DNA of 35,011 nt from an uncultured Lachnospiraceae bacterium (lineage in GTDB: Bacteria > Bacillota > Clostridia > Lachnospirales > Lachnospiraceae), in contig CAJOID010000010.1 of NCBI GenBank assembly GCA_905234595.1, positions 1-35,011 of the forward strand, given 5' to 3'. Below, one piece after another: positions 7,187-15,469 of the stretch; within the stretch, counting starts at the first letter, position 1, and the number at the start of each line of letters is the position of its first letter. Both the position numbers and the translations under genes were made by a program. The notes below the pieces were generated by a model that worked only from the letters and a program-made list of their open reading frames with translations, searched no databases and was not told the origin of the DNA.

Positions 7187-9922
7187 ATGGATTTCAGTAG
7201 CAGAGGCGTAAATAAGAAAAAGCATGAGCTCAAGGCCATAGGTCCGAAAATCTCCAGGAAACTGGGGATATTCGTCGTTGAACTGATCATAATGGGGATC
7301 CTGGCCGTATTCATATGGGGAGCGAGCAGCGGCATCGGTATATTCAAGGGTGTCATAGCCACGGCTCCCGATATAGGCAATATCGACGTTACCCCTTCGG
7401 GATACTCCACCTTTGTATACGATACAGAGGGCAATCAGATCGCAAAGCTCGTATCCACGGATTCCAACCGTATCCCCGTCTCCATGGACCAGGTGCCGGA
7501 TAATCTGGCGCATGCTTTCGTGGCGGTAGAGGACTCACGCTTCTATGAGCATAACGGTATCGATGTAAAAGGTATCATACGTGCCGGTGTACTGGCGGTC
7601 AAAGACCGTGATTTCTCACAGGGTGCATCGACCATAACCCAGCAGCTGCTGAAGAATAACGTGTTCACGGACTGGACCAGCGAGTCGTCCATGATAGACA
7701 AGTTCAAGCGTAAGTTCCAGGAACAGTATCTGGCTCTTGAACTTGAGAAAGTCATGAGCAAGAATGACATCCTGATCAACTACATGAACACGATCAACCT
7801 CGGCCAGAACACACTGGGCGTGCAGGCTGCGTCACTCAGATATTTCGGCAAGGACGTATCCACGCTGACGCTGTCCGAGTGCGCCGTGATCGCGGGTATC
7901 ACTCAGAATCCCTCCAGATTCAATCCCATATCCCATCCGGACAAAAACGCCGAGAGGCGCGAGAAGGTCCTGCGCAATATGAAGGAACAGGGATATATAT
8001 CACAGGCGGATTACGATGCCGCCATGGCCGATGATGTGTATTCGAGGATCCAGCTGATAGATTCGGAGACCGCAGACGACACGATCAATTCATACTTCGT
8101 GGATGCTCTGACCGATGATGTCCTGGCGGACCTGATCGAAGCGGGCTATACGGAGACGCAGGCATATACGCTCCTGTACAGCGGCGGACTGAAGATATAC
8201 TCCACCCAGGATCCTCATATCCAGGGTATATGTGACGAAGTGTTCTCCAACGAAGAGTACTTCCCCGCCAATACCAAATGGTACCTGAACTATCAGATGA
8301 CCGTGCAGAAACCGAACGGCGATTTCTATAACACGAGTACAGAGATGTTCAGGACTTACTTCAGACAGTTCGATTCCAGATACAACCTGATATATTCGAG
8401 CCAGGAGGATGCGTATGCCGACATAGAGGCGTATAAGGCAGCTACCCTGGCGGAAGGTGAAGAGGTGTTTGATGAGAAAGTATCACTCACGCCTCAGCCC
8501 CAGGTATCGATTACGGTCGAAGACCAGTCTACCGGTCAGGTAGTGGCCATGGTCGGCGGCAGGGGCTCCAAGACTGCGAGCCGTACGCTGAACCGTGCTA
8601 CCGATACCATGAGACAGCCCGGATCCACATTCAAGATAGTATCTACCTACGCACCGGCTCTCGACAGCGCGGGCCTGACACTTGCCAATGTTCAGAACGA
8701 TGCACCGTTTAATTACGATAACGGCCGTCCGGTTCGTAACTGGTACGGTGAGACATACAGAGGCCTGACCACTCTCAGAGAAGGTATCAGGGAGTCGATG
8801 AACATCATAGCCGTTAAGACTCTTACCCAGATCACTCCTCAGCTCGGATTTGATTATCTGCGCAACTTCGGATTCACGACTCTGGTCGAGAACGAAGAGG
8901 TGAATACGGCCGAGGGCATAAAGATATTCTCCGATATCACGCAGTCACTGGCTCTGGGAGGTATCACCGACGGTGTAACGAACGAGGAGCTGAACGCGGC
9001 ATATGCCACTATCGCCAACGGCGGTCTCTACATCAAGCCCAAGCTCTATACCAAGGTTGTGGACCACGACGGCAATGTGATCCTGGACAATACCGAGCTG
9101 AACGGACACCGCGTGATCAAGGAGACAACGGCATTCCTGCTGACCGATGCCATGGAAGACGTTGTTACCAGCGGTACCGGCGGATCATGTAACTTCGGCG
9201 GAACGGCCATCGCAGGTAAGACCGGTACCACATCCGACTATAACGATGTATGGTTCGCCGGATATACGACATACTACACGGCTACTACATGGGCCGGTTA
9301 TGACAATAACGTCAAGCTCTCATCCTCAGATGAGAAGAACCTCGCCAAGAAACTGTGGAGACAGGTGATGTCCCGTATCCATGAGAATCTGGAGGGTACA
9401 TCATTCGCGGTTCCCAGCGGTATCATAACCGCATCGGTATGCTCCAGATCCGGTAAGCTGCCGATCGCGGGTCTGTGTGATGCGGCTGTCCATACCGAAT
9501 ACTTCGCAGAGGGTACCGTGCCTACGGAGACATGCGATGTGCACTACGAGGGCGAGATCTGTGCGTATGATAACTGCCCTGCAGCCGAAGGATGTCCTTT
9601 CTCATATCACGGTGTGATCGAGAGACTTCCTCAGGAGCATCCTTCGCTCCTGTCCGGATCATCGACGACGATGACCACCATAGATGAAGCAGGTAACGAA
9701 GTACCGATCACTGCGGGTACTCAGACCATATGTCAGCATACAGCCGAGTTCTTTGCCAATCCCGACTACGAAGCCGTGATCGCGGCACAGAGAGCCGAGC
9801 TTGAACAGAGGATAGCGGAAGCACAGGCAGCCGCAGCGGCTGAAGCGGCGGCCAACGGTGAAGCTCCTCCTGCAGAGGCAGCTCCTCCGGAAGCACCTCC
9901 CGCAGAGAATCCCAACCCCTGA
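7187..9922 (+). CDS. Class A penicillin-binding protein (PBP1A-type)
   Basis: This bifunctional peptidoglycan synthase polymerises lipid II and cross-links the stem peptides at the outer face of the membrane. The 911-aa protein has one N-terminal membrane anchor (about residues 24-48), then a GT51 transglycosylase domain: catalytic Glu115 in VEDSRFYEHNG, then GASTITQQLLKNN and NTINLGQNTLGVQAA. The transpeptidase domain follows with the SxxK nucleophile Ser480 (QPGSTFK), SxN at 537-539 (ESMNI) and KTG at 678-680 (GKTGTTSDYNDVWFAGY). The last ~50 residues are low-complexity Ala, Glu and Pro, presumably a flexible tail outside the membrane. Its start codon sits right after a promoter -10 box with no ribosome binding site, so it is probably a leaderless message. 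The yigZ-like gene follows 7 bases after the stop. Confidence 0.95.
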   Translation: MDFSSRGVNKKKHELKAIGPKISRKLGIFVVELIIMGILAVFIWGASSGIGIFKGVIATAPDIGNIDVTPSGYSTFVYDTEGNQIAKLVSTDSNRIPVSMDQVPDNLAHAFVAVEDSRFYEHNGIDVKGIIRAGVLAVKDRDFSQGASTITQQLLKNNVFTDWTSESSMIDKFKRKFQEQYLALELEKVMSKNDILINYMNTINLGQNTLGVQAASLRYFGKDVSTLTLSECAVIAGITQNPSRFNPISHPDKNAERREKVLRNMKEQGYISQADYDAAMADDVYSRIQLIDSETADDTINSYFVDALTDDVLADLIEAGYTETQAYTLLYSGGLKIYSTQDPHIQGICDEVFSNEEYFPANTKWYLNYQMTVQKPNGDFYNTSTEMFRTYFRQFDSRYNLIYSSQEDAYADIEAYKAATLAEGEEVFDEKVSLTPQPQVSITVEDQSTGQVVAMVGGRGSKTASRTLNRATDTMRQPGSTFKIVSTYAPALDSAGLTLANVQNDAPFNYDNGRPVRNWYGETYRGLTTLREGIRESMNIIAVKTLTQITPQLGFDYLRNFGFTTLVENEEVNTAEGIKIFSDITQSLALGGITDGVTNEELNAAYATIANGGLYIKPKLYTKVVDHDGNVILDNTELNGHRVIKETTAFLLTDAMEDVVTSGTGGSCNFGGTAIAGKTGTTSDYNDVWFAGYTTYYTATTWAGYDNNVKLSSSDEKNLAKKLWRQVMSRIHENLEGTSFAVPSGIITASVCSRSGKLPIAGLCDAAVHTEYFAEGTVPTETCDVHYEGEICAYDNCPAAEGCPFSYHGVIERLPQEHPSLLSGSSTTMTTIDEAGNEVPITAGTQTICQHTAEFFANPDYEAVIAAQRAELEQRIAEAQAAAAAEAAANGEAPPAEAAPPEAPPAENPNP

Positions 9923-9929
9923 TCTGCCT

Positions 9930-10553
9930 ATGAGCGATTATTATGTTCTGGCGTCTCCCGGAGAGGGAGAGTATACCGACCGCAAGTCCAGATTCATAGG
10001 GCATGCCATGCCGGTATCCGGTGAAGCGGAAGCGGCGGTCCTGATAGATCAGATCAAAAGAAAATACTGGGATGCCAGACATAACTGCTATGCATACGTG
10101 ACGGGCGGGAACGGAGAGATCAGCCGTTCATCCGACGACGGTGAACCTTCGGGTACCGCAGGACGTCCCATCCTGGACTGTATCACCGGGGCAGGACTCC
10201 GCGGAGTGCTCATAGTCGTAACGAGATACTTCGGCGGCACACTGCTCGGCACGGGTGGCCTCGTCAGAGCCTATACGCAGGCTGCCAAAGAAGCGCTGGC
10301 ACATGCGGATATCAGGCATATGCAGGCGGGCAGCCGGATCGAGATCAATGCAGACTATAACAGTGCGGAGAAGCTGCGCCGCAGTCTCGAGACGGACGGC
10401 GTGCGCATCGAAGACACCGCCTATACGGATTCGGTGAAGATGACCGTGATCGTATCCGCCCAGGTCCTGGAACAGGTACTCGACACGATCACGCAGGTTT
10501 CGGCCGGACGCGCCGAGGTACGTGTCCTGGAACATGGACACTATGCACTGTGA
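9930..10553 (+). CDS. YigZ/IMPACT family protein
   Basis: The 207-aa protein begins YYVLASPGEGEYTDRKSRFI and has the UPF0029/IMPACT core ARHNCYAYVTG ... SSDDGEPSGTAGRPIL ... VVTRYFGGTLLGTGGLVRAY. A C-terminal ferredoxin-like domain (DUF1949, about residues 135-205) follows. Family members in bacteria and eukaryotes are linked to translation and stress control, but the biochemical role is unsettled. ATG 9930 was picked because homology begins there; it lacks a clear ribosome binding site and lies 7 bases after the PBP stop, which suggests translational coupling. An in-frame ATG at 9858 would read through the PBP low-complexity tail and is unlikely. Confidence 0.9.
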   Translation: MSDYYVLASPGEGEYTDRKSRFIGHAMPVSGEAEAAVLIDQIKRKYWDARHNCYAYVTGGNGEISRSSDDGEPSGTAGRPILDCITGAGLRGVLIVVTRYFGGTLLGTGGLVRAYTQAAKEALAHADIRHMQAGSRIEINADYNSAEKLRRSLETDGVRIEDTAYTDSVKMTVIVSAQVLEQVLDTITQVSAGRAEVRVLEHGHYAL

Positions 10554-10566
10554 GCAATGTCAGCTG

Positions 10567-10706
10567 AGGGCTTAGCGAATGTATATTCACAAGCAGGTAC
10601 TTGAGAGCCGCCGGCGCTCTGTGAGGTATCTCACAAACAGAAGCGTCCGTTGCGAGCGATCAGTAGCGCAAGCGTGCCTGCGGTGAATGTGCATTCGTTA
10701 AGCCCT
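10567..10706 (-). repeat. Structured inverted-repeat element, copy A
   Basis: A 140-base element fills the gap before mgtE. The ends are 24-base inverted arms (10567-10590 and 10683-10706) with three differences. A second paired segment, GCAGGTAC/GTGCCTGC (10593-10600 and 10674-10681), extends the stem. Inside are three hairpins: AGAGC/GCTCT (10604-10620), GTGAG-GTAT-CTCAC (10621-10634) and TTGCG/CGCAA (10650-10671). All four arm differences are G-U wobbles on the + strand transcript. The core at 10605-10634, read in reverse complement, matches 26146-26175 of the second element at 23 of 30 bases. No coding capacity is seen. It ends 31 bases before mgtE, leaving the mgtE ribosome binding site outside. 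The minus label marks orientation relative to copy B. Confidence 0.75.
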
Positions 10707-10737
10707 GGCAGAGAATAAACACAGAAGGGAGGTATAT

Positions 10738-12096
10738 ATGGACGAGAAAGAAGAACTCGATCTGCTGACCGAGATAAAAGATCTGCTTGAGTCCAAGCAG
10801 TATACCCGCCTTCGACAGAAAGCCGCAGAATTAAACGAAGCCGATGTGGCTGCCATCATGGAAGAACTTGAGGACGAGGAACAGTTCAAGATGTTCCGGA
10901 TCCTGCCCAAGAGTATGGCTGCGGATGTTTTCTCGCATCTGGAAGTCGATACCCAGCAGTATATCATCACGTCTCTGTCCGAGCGTGATGCCGGCAGTAT
11001 CATAGATAACCTGATGGCCGATGATGCTGCGGACCTGCTGGAAGAAATGCCGGCAAATGTAGTCAAGAAACTGCTGGCAAGTGCTTCGCCCGAGACACGC
11101 AGGGATGTGAATCATCTGCTTCAGTATCCCGAGGATTCCGCGGGCAGCATCATGACCGTGGAGTATGTGGACCTGAAGGAGAACCTGACGGTCACACAGG
11201 CTATAGAACGTATACGTAAGCTCGGAGTGGACTCCGAGACCATCAATATATGTTATGTGCTGGATGCACAGCGTACCCTGATAGGTACGGTCGCGCTCAG
11301 ATACCTGTTGCTGTCCGATCCCGATGCCATCATCGGCGATATCATGCATGAGAATGTCATATCTCTCAATACCATGATGGACCAGGAGGAGGTTGCGAGA
11401 CAGTTCCAGAAATACGACTTCATCGCCATGCCCGTAGTCGACAATGAACACAGACTCGTCGGTATCATCACCGTCGATGATGTAGTCGACATCATGGAAG
11501 CCGAGGCTACGGAGGACATGGAGAAGATGGCCGCCATCGTGCCTACCGATAAGCCGTATATGAGGACGGGAGTATTCGAGACCTGGAAGAAGCGTATTCC
11601 GTGGCTTCTGCTGTTGATGGTTTCGGCTACTTTTACGAGTAAGATACTTACTTCATTCGAGGATGCACTGCAGGTATGCGTGGTGCTGACCGCATATATC
11701 CCCATGATCATGGATACCGGTGGTAATGCCGGCGGACAGGCTTCGGTTACGATCATCCGTGGACTCAGCCTGAACGAGATAGAGTTTTCGGATATATGGA
11801 AATGTATATGGAAAGAGATACGTGTGGCATGCGTCTGCGGACTTACACTGGCATCCGCCAATTTCGTCAAGATGCTGCTGTTAGACAGAAAGTCTGTTAT
11901 GGTATCATTAGTAGTGTGCCTGACACTGCTGTGCGCAGTGCTCATGGCCAAACTGGTCGGATGCACATTACCTATGGTTGCCAAGAAGATAGGGTTTGAC
12001 CCCGCCGTCATGGCATCACCCTTTATCACTACTATAGTCGACGCCCTGTCGCTGCTGGTATATTTTGGAATAGCGACTGCGGTACTCGGACTGTAG
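10738..12096 (+). CDS. mgtE: Magnesium transporter MgtE
   Basis: MgtE is a membrane Mg2+ channel gated by cytoplasmic Mg2+. The 452-aa protein has the full layout: an N-terminal helical superhelix domain (about 1-130; DLLEEMPANVVKKLL), two CBS domains (about 135-255; VVDNEHRLVGIITVDDVVDIM), and a membrane domain of about five helices (from residue 285) with the pore signature AYIPMIMDTGGNAGGQASV. The start at 10738 follows GAAGGGAGG. It is preceded by structured element A, which could act as its leader but does not resemble the M-box by eye. The next gene follows after 16 bases with its own GGAGG site. Confidence 0.96.
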   Translation: MDEKEELDLLTEIKDLLESKQYTRLRQKAAELNEADVAAIMEELEDEEQFKMFRILPKSMAADVFSHLEVDTQQYIITSLSERDAGSIIDNLMADDAADLLEEMPANVVKKLLASASPETRRDVNHLLQYPEDSAGSIMTVEYVDLKENLTVTQAIERIRKLGVDSETINICYVLDAQRTLIGTVALRYLLLSDPDAIIGDIMHENVISLNTMMDQEEVARQFQKYDFIAMPVVDNEHRLVGIITVDDVVDIMEAEATEDMEKMAAIVPTDKPYMRTGVFETWKKRIPWLLLLMVSATFTSKILTSFEDALQVCVVLTAYIPMIMDTGGNAGGQASVTIIRGLSLNEIEFSDIWKCIWKEIRVACVCGLTLASANFVKMLLLDRKSVMVSLVVCLTLLCAVLMAKLVGCTLPMVAKKIGFDPAVMASPFITTIVDALSLLVYFGIATAVLGL

Positions 12097-12112
12097 CACG
12101 CGGAGGTATCAG

Positions 12113-12613
12113 ATGGTAAACGGTATCATAAGGATCTACAACGGAAGCGGCAGGGGCAAGTCCCCCGCAGCACTTGGCAGAGCCGTACAGACCGCTTGCA
12201 GAGGTGGCAGAGCAGTTGTCATCCAGTTCCTGAAGAATAAAGGCCTGTCGGAATCGGAATTCCTGAAGCGCCTGGAGCCTGAGATCAAGGTCTTCAGATT
12301 CGAGAAGTCCGACGCGGCATTTGAATCGCTTCCCCCGGATAAGCAGGAGGAGGAGATCATCAATATCAGGAACGGCATGGGTTATGCCCGCAAGGTCTTA
12401 AATACCGGAGAGTGTGATCTGCTGATACTCGATGAGGTGCTGGGACTTGTGGATAATGGTATCATAACCGTAGATGAACTGAAGGATGTTCTGGCCCTGA
12501 AGGGTGAACATACAGACATCATAATGACAGGTAATACAGAGTCCGAATTGCTGAATGAGCTTGCCGATGAGGTGACCACTATCAGCAGCGATATCAGGAA
12601 TTCGGGATTATAG
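12113..12613 (+). CDS. CobA/CobO-like corrinoid adenosyltransferase family protein
   Basis: This 166-aa P-loop protein resembles ATP:cob(I)alamin adenosyltransferases, which add the 5'-deoxyadenosyl group to corrinoids. It has an N-terminal Walker A variant NGSGRGKSPAALGRA (family usual GNGKGKTTAA), VVIQFLKNKG, and the Walker B-like CDLLILDEVLGLVDNGII. At the C-terminus the family's TGR motif reads TGNTESELLNELADEVT, and the protein is about 30 residues shorter than E. coli BtuR. No other cobalamin gene is in the window; it sits between mgtE and dapA, 23 bases before dapA. It may be a working adenosyltransferase or a diverged paralogue. Confidence 0.75.
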   Translation: MVNGIIRIYNGSGRGKSPAALGRAVQTACRGGRAVVIQFLKNKGLSESEFLKRLEPEIKVFRFEKSDAAFESLPPDKQEEEIINIRNGMGYARKVLNTGECDLLILDEVLGLVDNGIITVDELKDVLALKGEHTDIIMTGNTESELLNELADEVTTISSDIRNSGL

Positions 12614-12636
12614 AGCAAATACCAGGAGGAAAAGTT

Positions 12637-13521
12637 ATGGCAGTATTTACGGGAGCAGGAGTCGCTATCGTTACACCTTTTCATGAGGACGGAAGCGTCA
12701 ACTACGATAAGTTCGCTGAGATCATCGAAGAACAGATAGCCGGCGGGACAGATGCGATCATCGTATGCGGTACCACCGGAGAGTCGGCATGCTTAAGTGA
12801 AGAAGAGCATGTGGATGTAGTCAAGTTCTGCATAGAGAGAGTCAATCACCGTATCCCTGTAGTTGCGGGTACCGGTTCCAACTGTACGGATACCGCGGTC
12901 CATCTCTCACAGGATGCCGAGAACTACGGAGCAGATGCAGTGCTCACCGTTTCTCCCTACTACAACAAAGCTACCCAGAACGGACTTTTCGCTCATTATA
13001 AAAAGATCGCAGACAGCATCAAGATCCCGATGATCCTGTATAACGTACCTTCCAGGACCGGATGCAACATAGCTCCCGAGACGGTAGTCAGACTGTGCAC
13101 GGAAGTGAGCAATGTAGCAGGTGTCAAGGAAGCCAGCGGCAACATAGGCCAGGTAGTCAAACTCATGAGCATGGCTGACGGCAAGGTGGATCTGTATTCG
13201 GGTAATGACGATCAGATCGTTCCGCTTCTTTCGGTCGGCGGTCTGGGTGTTATCTCGGTGCTCAGTAATGTGGCTCCGAAGCAGACACATGATATCTGTC
13301 AGAAATTCTTTGACGGTGATGTAAAGGGTGCGGCTGCTGCACAGCTTGAAGCCATCCCGCTCATAGATGCACTGTTCTGCGAAGTCAATCCTATCCCCGT
13401 TAAGACAGCCCTGAACCTGATGGGCAGGGAGGTAGGTCCCTTACGTATGCCTCTGAGTCCCATGGAACCTCAGAATGTCGAGAAGCTTAAGAAAGCAATG
13501 ACCGCATACGGTATCCTGTGA
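12637..13521 (+). CDS. dapA: 4-hydroxy-tetrahydrodipicolinate synthase
   Basis: DapA condenses pyruvate with aspartate semialdehyde, the first committed step of lysine and diaminopimelate synthesis. The 294-aa TIM barrel shows GTTGESACLSEEEH at the pyruvate-binding loop, VLTVSPYYNKATQNGLFAHY, YNVPSRTGCNIAPETV with the catalytic tyrosine, and the Schiff-base lysine in GVKEASGN. The ribosome binding site is CAGGAGG. The stop overlaps the region directly before dapB, which starts 20 bases later, so the pair forms an operon feeding peptidoglycan cross-links and lysine. Confidence 0.97.
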   Translation: MAVFTGAGVAIVTPFHEDGSVNYDKFAEIIEEQIAGGTDAIIVCGTTGESACLSEEEHVDVVKFCIERVNHRIPVVAGTGSNCTDTAVHLSQDAENYGADAVLTVSPYYNKATQNGLFAHYKKIADSIKIPMILYNVPSRTGCNIAPETVVRLCTEVSNVAGVKEASGNIGQVVKLMSMADGKVDLYSGNDDQIVPLLSVGGLGVISVLSNVAPKQTHDICQKFFDGDVKGAAAAQLEAIPLIDALFCEVNPIPVKTALNLMGREVGPLRMPLSPMEPQNVEKLKKAMTAYGIL

Positions 13522-13541
13522 TCGTAAGGAGAGATACAGAT

Positions 13542-14297
13542 ATGACCAGAGTGATAATGCACGGCTGCAACGGCCGTATGGGACAGGCCATAGTCGGTCT
13601 CATAGCAGGTGATGAAAATGCACAGATCGTTGCGGGCGTAGATAAGGTTGATAACGGACAGAATTCTTTTCCCGTATACAACGATATCAGAAAATGCGAA
13701 CTGGAAGCCGATGTGATCATAGACTTCTCCAACGCGGCAGCCGTAAGCGGCCTGCTCGAATATGCGGTGGAGAGGCAGATCCCCGTGGTCCTGTGTACCA
13801 CCGGTCTCAGCGATGAACAGCTTGAGGAAGTGAACAAAGCTTCCGGACAGATAGCGGTACTCCGTTCCGCCAATATGTCCATAGGCATCAATCTTCTGCT
13901 CAAGCTCATCAGGGAGAATGCCGCTGTCCTCAGGGATGCGGGATTCGATACCGAGATAGTCGAGAAGCATCACAGGCATAAACTTGATGCACCCAGCGGT
14001 ACCGCGCTCGCGCTCGCAGATGCTGCACGTGATGCGCTCGGTTCCGATTACGAATATGTATACGACCGTACCGGACGCCGTATGGAACGCCCGGTCAGGG
14101 AGATAGGTATATCGGCTGTAAGAGGCGGCTCCATAGTGGGTGATCATGATGTGATCTTCGCCGGTACCGATGAAGTGATAACACTTTCTCATACGGCATA
14201 CTCCCGTAACGTATTTGCACAGGGAGCCATTTCAGCCGCACATTTCCTGGCAGGACGCAGACCCGGTCTCTACTCCATGAGTGATGTGATAGGATAA
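13542..14297 (+). CDS. dapB: 4-hydroxy-tetrahydrodipicolinate reductase
   Basis: DapB reduces the DapA product with NAD(P)H in the diaminopimelate pathway. The 251-aa protein has a Rossmann dinucleotide site (IMHGCNGRMGQAIVGLI), VIIDFSNAAAV, CTTGLSDEQL and the signature EKHHRHKLDAPSGTALALA with the catalytic His and Lys. ATG 13542 follows AAGGAGA; an in-frame GTG at 13518 would overlap dapA and lacks homology. Confidence 0.97.
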   Translation: MTRVIMHGCNGRMGQAIVGLIAGDENAQIVAGVDKVDNGQNSFPVYNDIRKCELEADVIIDFSNAAAVSGLLEYAVERQIPVVLCTTGLSDEQLEEVNKASGQIAVLRSANMSIGINLLLKLIRENAAVLRDAGFDTEIVEKHHRHKLDAPSGTALALADAARDALGSDYEYVYDRTGRRMERPVREIGISAVRGGSIVGDHDVIFAGTDEVITLSHTAYSRNVFAQGAISAAHFLAGRRPGLYSMSDVIG

Positions 14298-14304
14298 GAC
14301 GCTT

Positions 14305-15087
14305 ATGAAGTTCCGACCGTGCATAGATATCCATGACGGGCGTGTGAAACAGATCGTGGGAGGAGCACTTGACGAAGCATCATTCCGGATCAGAGAGAAT
14401 TACGTATCACAGTCCGATGCGTCATATTTTGCCGGACTCTACAGAGATACGGATCTGCCCGGCGGACATGTGATCATCTTGAATAAACCCGGCACTCCGA
14501 TGTATGAGGCATCCCGTGAGCAGGCAGTCAGGGCACTGGGGGCTTACCCCGGCGGACTGCATATAGGCGGAGGGATGAATCCCGAATGTGCCCCCGGTTA
14601 TCTTGAAGCCGGAGCGAGCCACGTGATAGTGACGTCCTATGTATTTAAGGACGGAGAGATAGACATGCAGGCACTGGACCGTATGGTCTCTGCGACCGGC
14701 AGGGAACATCTGGTACTGGATCTGTCGGCCAGACGGCGCGATGACAGATACATGATAGTGACCAACCGCTGGCAGAAGTTCACGTCGGTTGAACTGAACG
14801 CCGATACACTGAACGAACTGTCGGGATACTGTGATGAGTTCCTGGTACATGCAGTCGATGTGGAAGGCAGGGTATCGGGCATAGAATCCGAACTGGTCGC
14901 CATGCTGGGAGCATGGGACGGCAACCCGGTAACATATGCCGGCGGGATACACAGTTTCGATGATCTGTATCTGATAGAAACCCTGGGATGCGGAAGAGTG
15001 GATATCACGATCGGATCCGCACTCGATCTGTTCGGCGGACAGATGAAGTTTGAAGAGGTGGTTGAGTACTGCCGCTCACCCCGTTGA
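14305..15087 (+). CDS. hisA: Eukaryotic-type ProFAR isomerase (HisA, yeast HIS6-like)
   Basis: This (beta-alpha)8 enzyme opens the ribose ring of ProFAR in histidine synthesis. The 260-aa sequence follows the eukaryotic subfamily rather than the usual bacterial HisA: RPCIDIHDGRVKQIVGGAL, then FAGLYRDTDLPGGHVIIL, GGLHIGGGMN, LDLSARRRDDRYMIVTNRWQ, HAVDVEGRVSGIE, TYAGGIHSFDDL and DITIGSALDLFGG. These track the yeast HIS6 sequence along its length from memory. Asp8 and Asp139 are the likely acid/base pair. It begins 7 bases after dapB with a weak GGATAAG site, so it rides the dapA-dapB transcript instead of a his operon. Confidence 0.9.
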   Translation: MKFRPCIDIHDGRVKQIVGGALDEASFRIRENYVSQSDASYFAGLYRDTDLPGGHVIILNKPGTPMYEASREQAVRALGAYPGGLHIGGGMNPECAPGYLEAGASHVIVTSYVFKDGEIDMQALDRMVSATGREHLVLDLSARRRDDRYMIVTNRWQKFTSVELNADTLNELSGYCDEFLVHAVDVEGRVSGIESELVAMLGAWDGNPVTYAGGIHSFDDLYLIETLGCGRVDITIGSALDLFGGQMKFEEVVEYCRSPR

Positions 15088-15108
15088 CAAAAGATAAATG
15101 AACAGTAA

Positions 15109-15136
15109 AAGCCCCTGTCCTTCCGGACAGGGGCTT
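15109..15136. terminator. Bidirectional terminator between hisA and the cold-shock gene
   Basis: A perfect 12-bp stem (AAGCCCCTGTCC / GGACAGGGGCTT) closes a TTCC loop. On the minus strand it is followed by TTTT, so it most clearly ends the cold-shock transcript. On the + strand the tail is AATTA, a weaker stop for the dap-hisA operon. Confidence 0.85.
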
Positions 15137-15207
15137 AATTACGTCATAACAAATCAGCTATTCTATAACATTACATATATGTGTAACAGGTAGGATAAGC
15201 AAATCAA

Positions 15208-15408
15208 TTATAACTTGGTTACGTTTACGGCCTGAGGACCTTTCTCTCCGTTAACTACTTCGAACTCAACTGCCTGGCCCTCGTCAAGAGACTTGAAGCC
15301 TTCCATATTAAGCCCGGTGTAGTGAACGAATACGTCGTTACCGCTCTCATCAGAGATGAAACCGTAACCCTTCTGGTTGTTAAACCACTTAACTGTACCC
15401 TTGTTCAT
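15208..15408 (-). CDS. Cold-shock protein (CspA family)
   Basis: This is a 66-aa OB-fold RNA chaperone that melts RNA structure in the cytoplasm. It shows [18 protein letters not shown] with the RNP1 motif KGYGFI, then RNP2 as VFVHY, and ends [10 protein letters not shown]. It is the only minus-strand gene in the window. The ATG (complement of 15406-15408) follows GGAGG. It has its own promoter and terminator, so it is a single-gene unit. Cold-shock regulation is inferred from the family and from a hairpin at the predicted 5' end of the message. Confidence 0.96.
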   Translation of the reverse strand: MNKGTVKWFNNQKGYGFISDESGNDVFVHYTGLNMEGFKSLDEGQAVEFEVVNGEKGPQAVNVTKL

Positions 15409-15437
15409 TGTGTACCTCCGAGAAAAATGAAACTGTC

Positions 15438-15463
15438 GTATGGATACTGCTATTCGTCCATAC
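15438..15463 (-). promoter_or_regulatory. Hairpin at the 5' end of the csp leader
   Basis: A 7-bp perfect inverted repeat, GTATGGA (15438-15444) and TCCATAC (15457-15463), sits exactly at the predicted transcript start of the csp gene, in a leader of about 55 bases. csp leaders in other bacteria fold in temperature-dependent ways; that this one does is inference. Confidence 0.4.
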
Positions 15464-15469
15464 CGCGTT

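Noticed and set aside
6277-7434. Long open frame on the minus strand over typA and the PBP start
   Set aside because: It lies opposite clear typA motifs and crosses two genes; no recognisable domain is present.
10567-10706. Element A as a standard M-box Mg2+ riboswitch
   Set aside because: The conserved M-box core is not recognisable by eye, and the sequence is related to element B in front of dxr, which has no link to Mg2+ transport.
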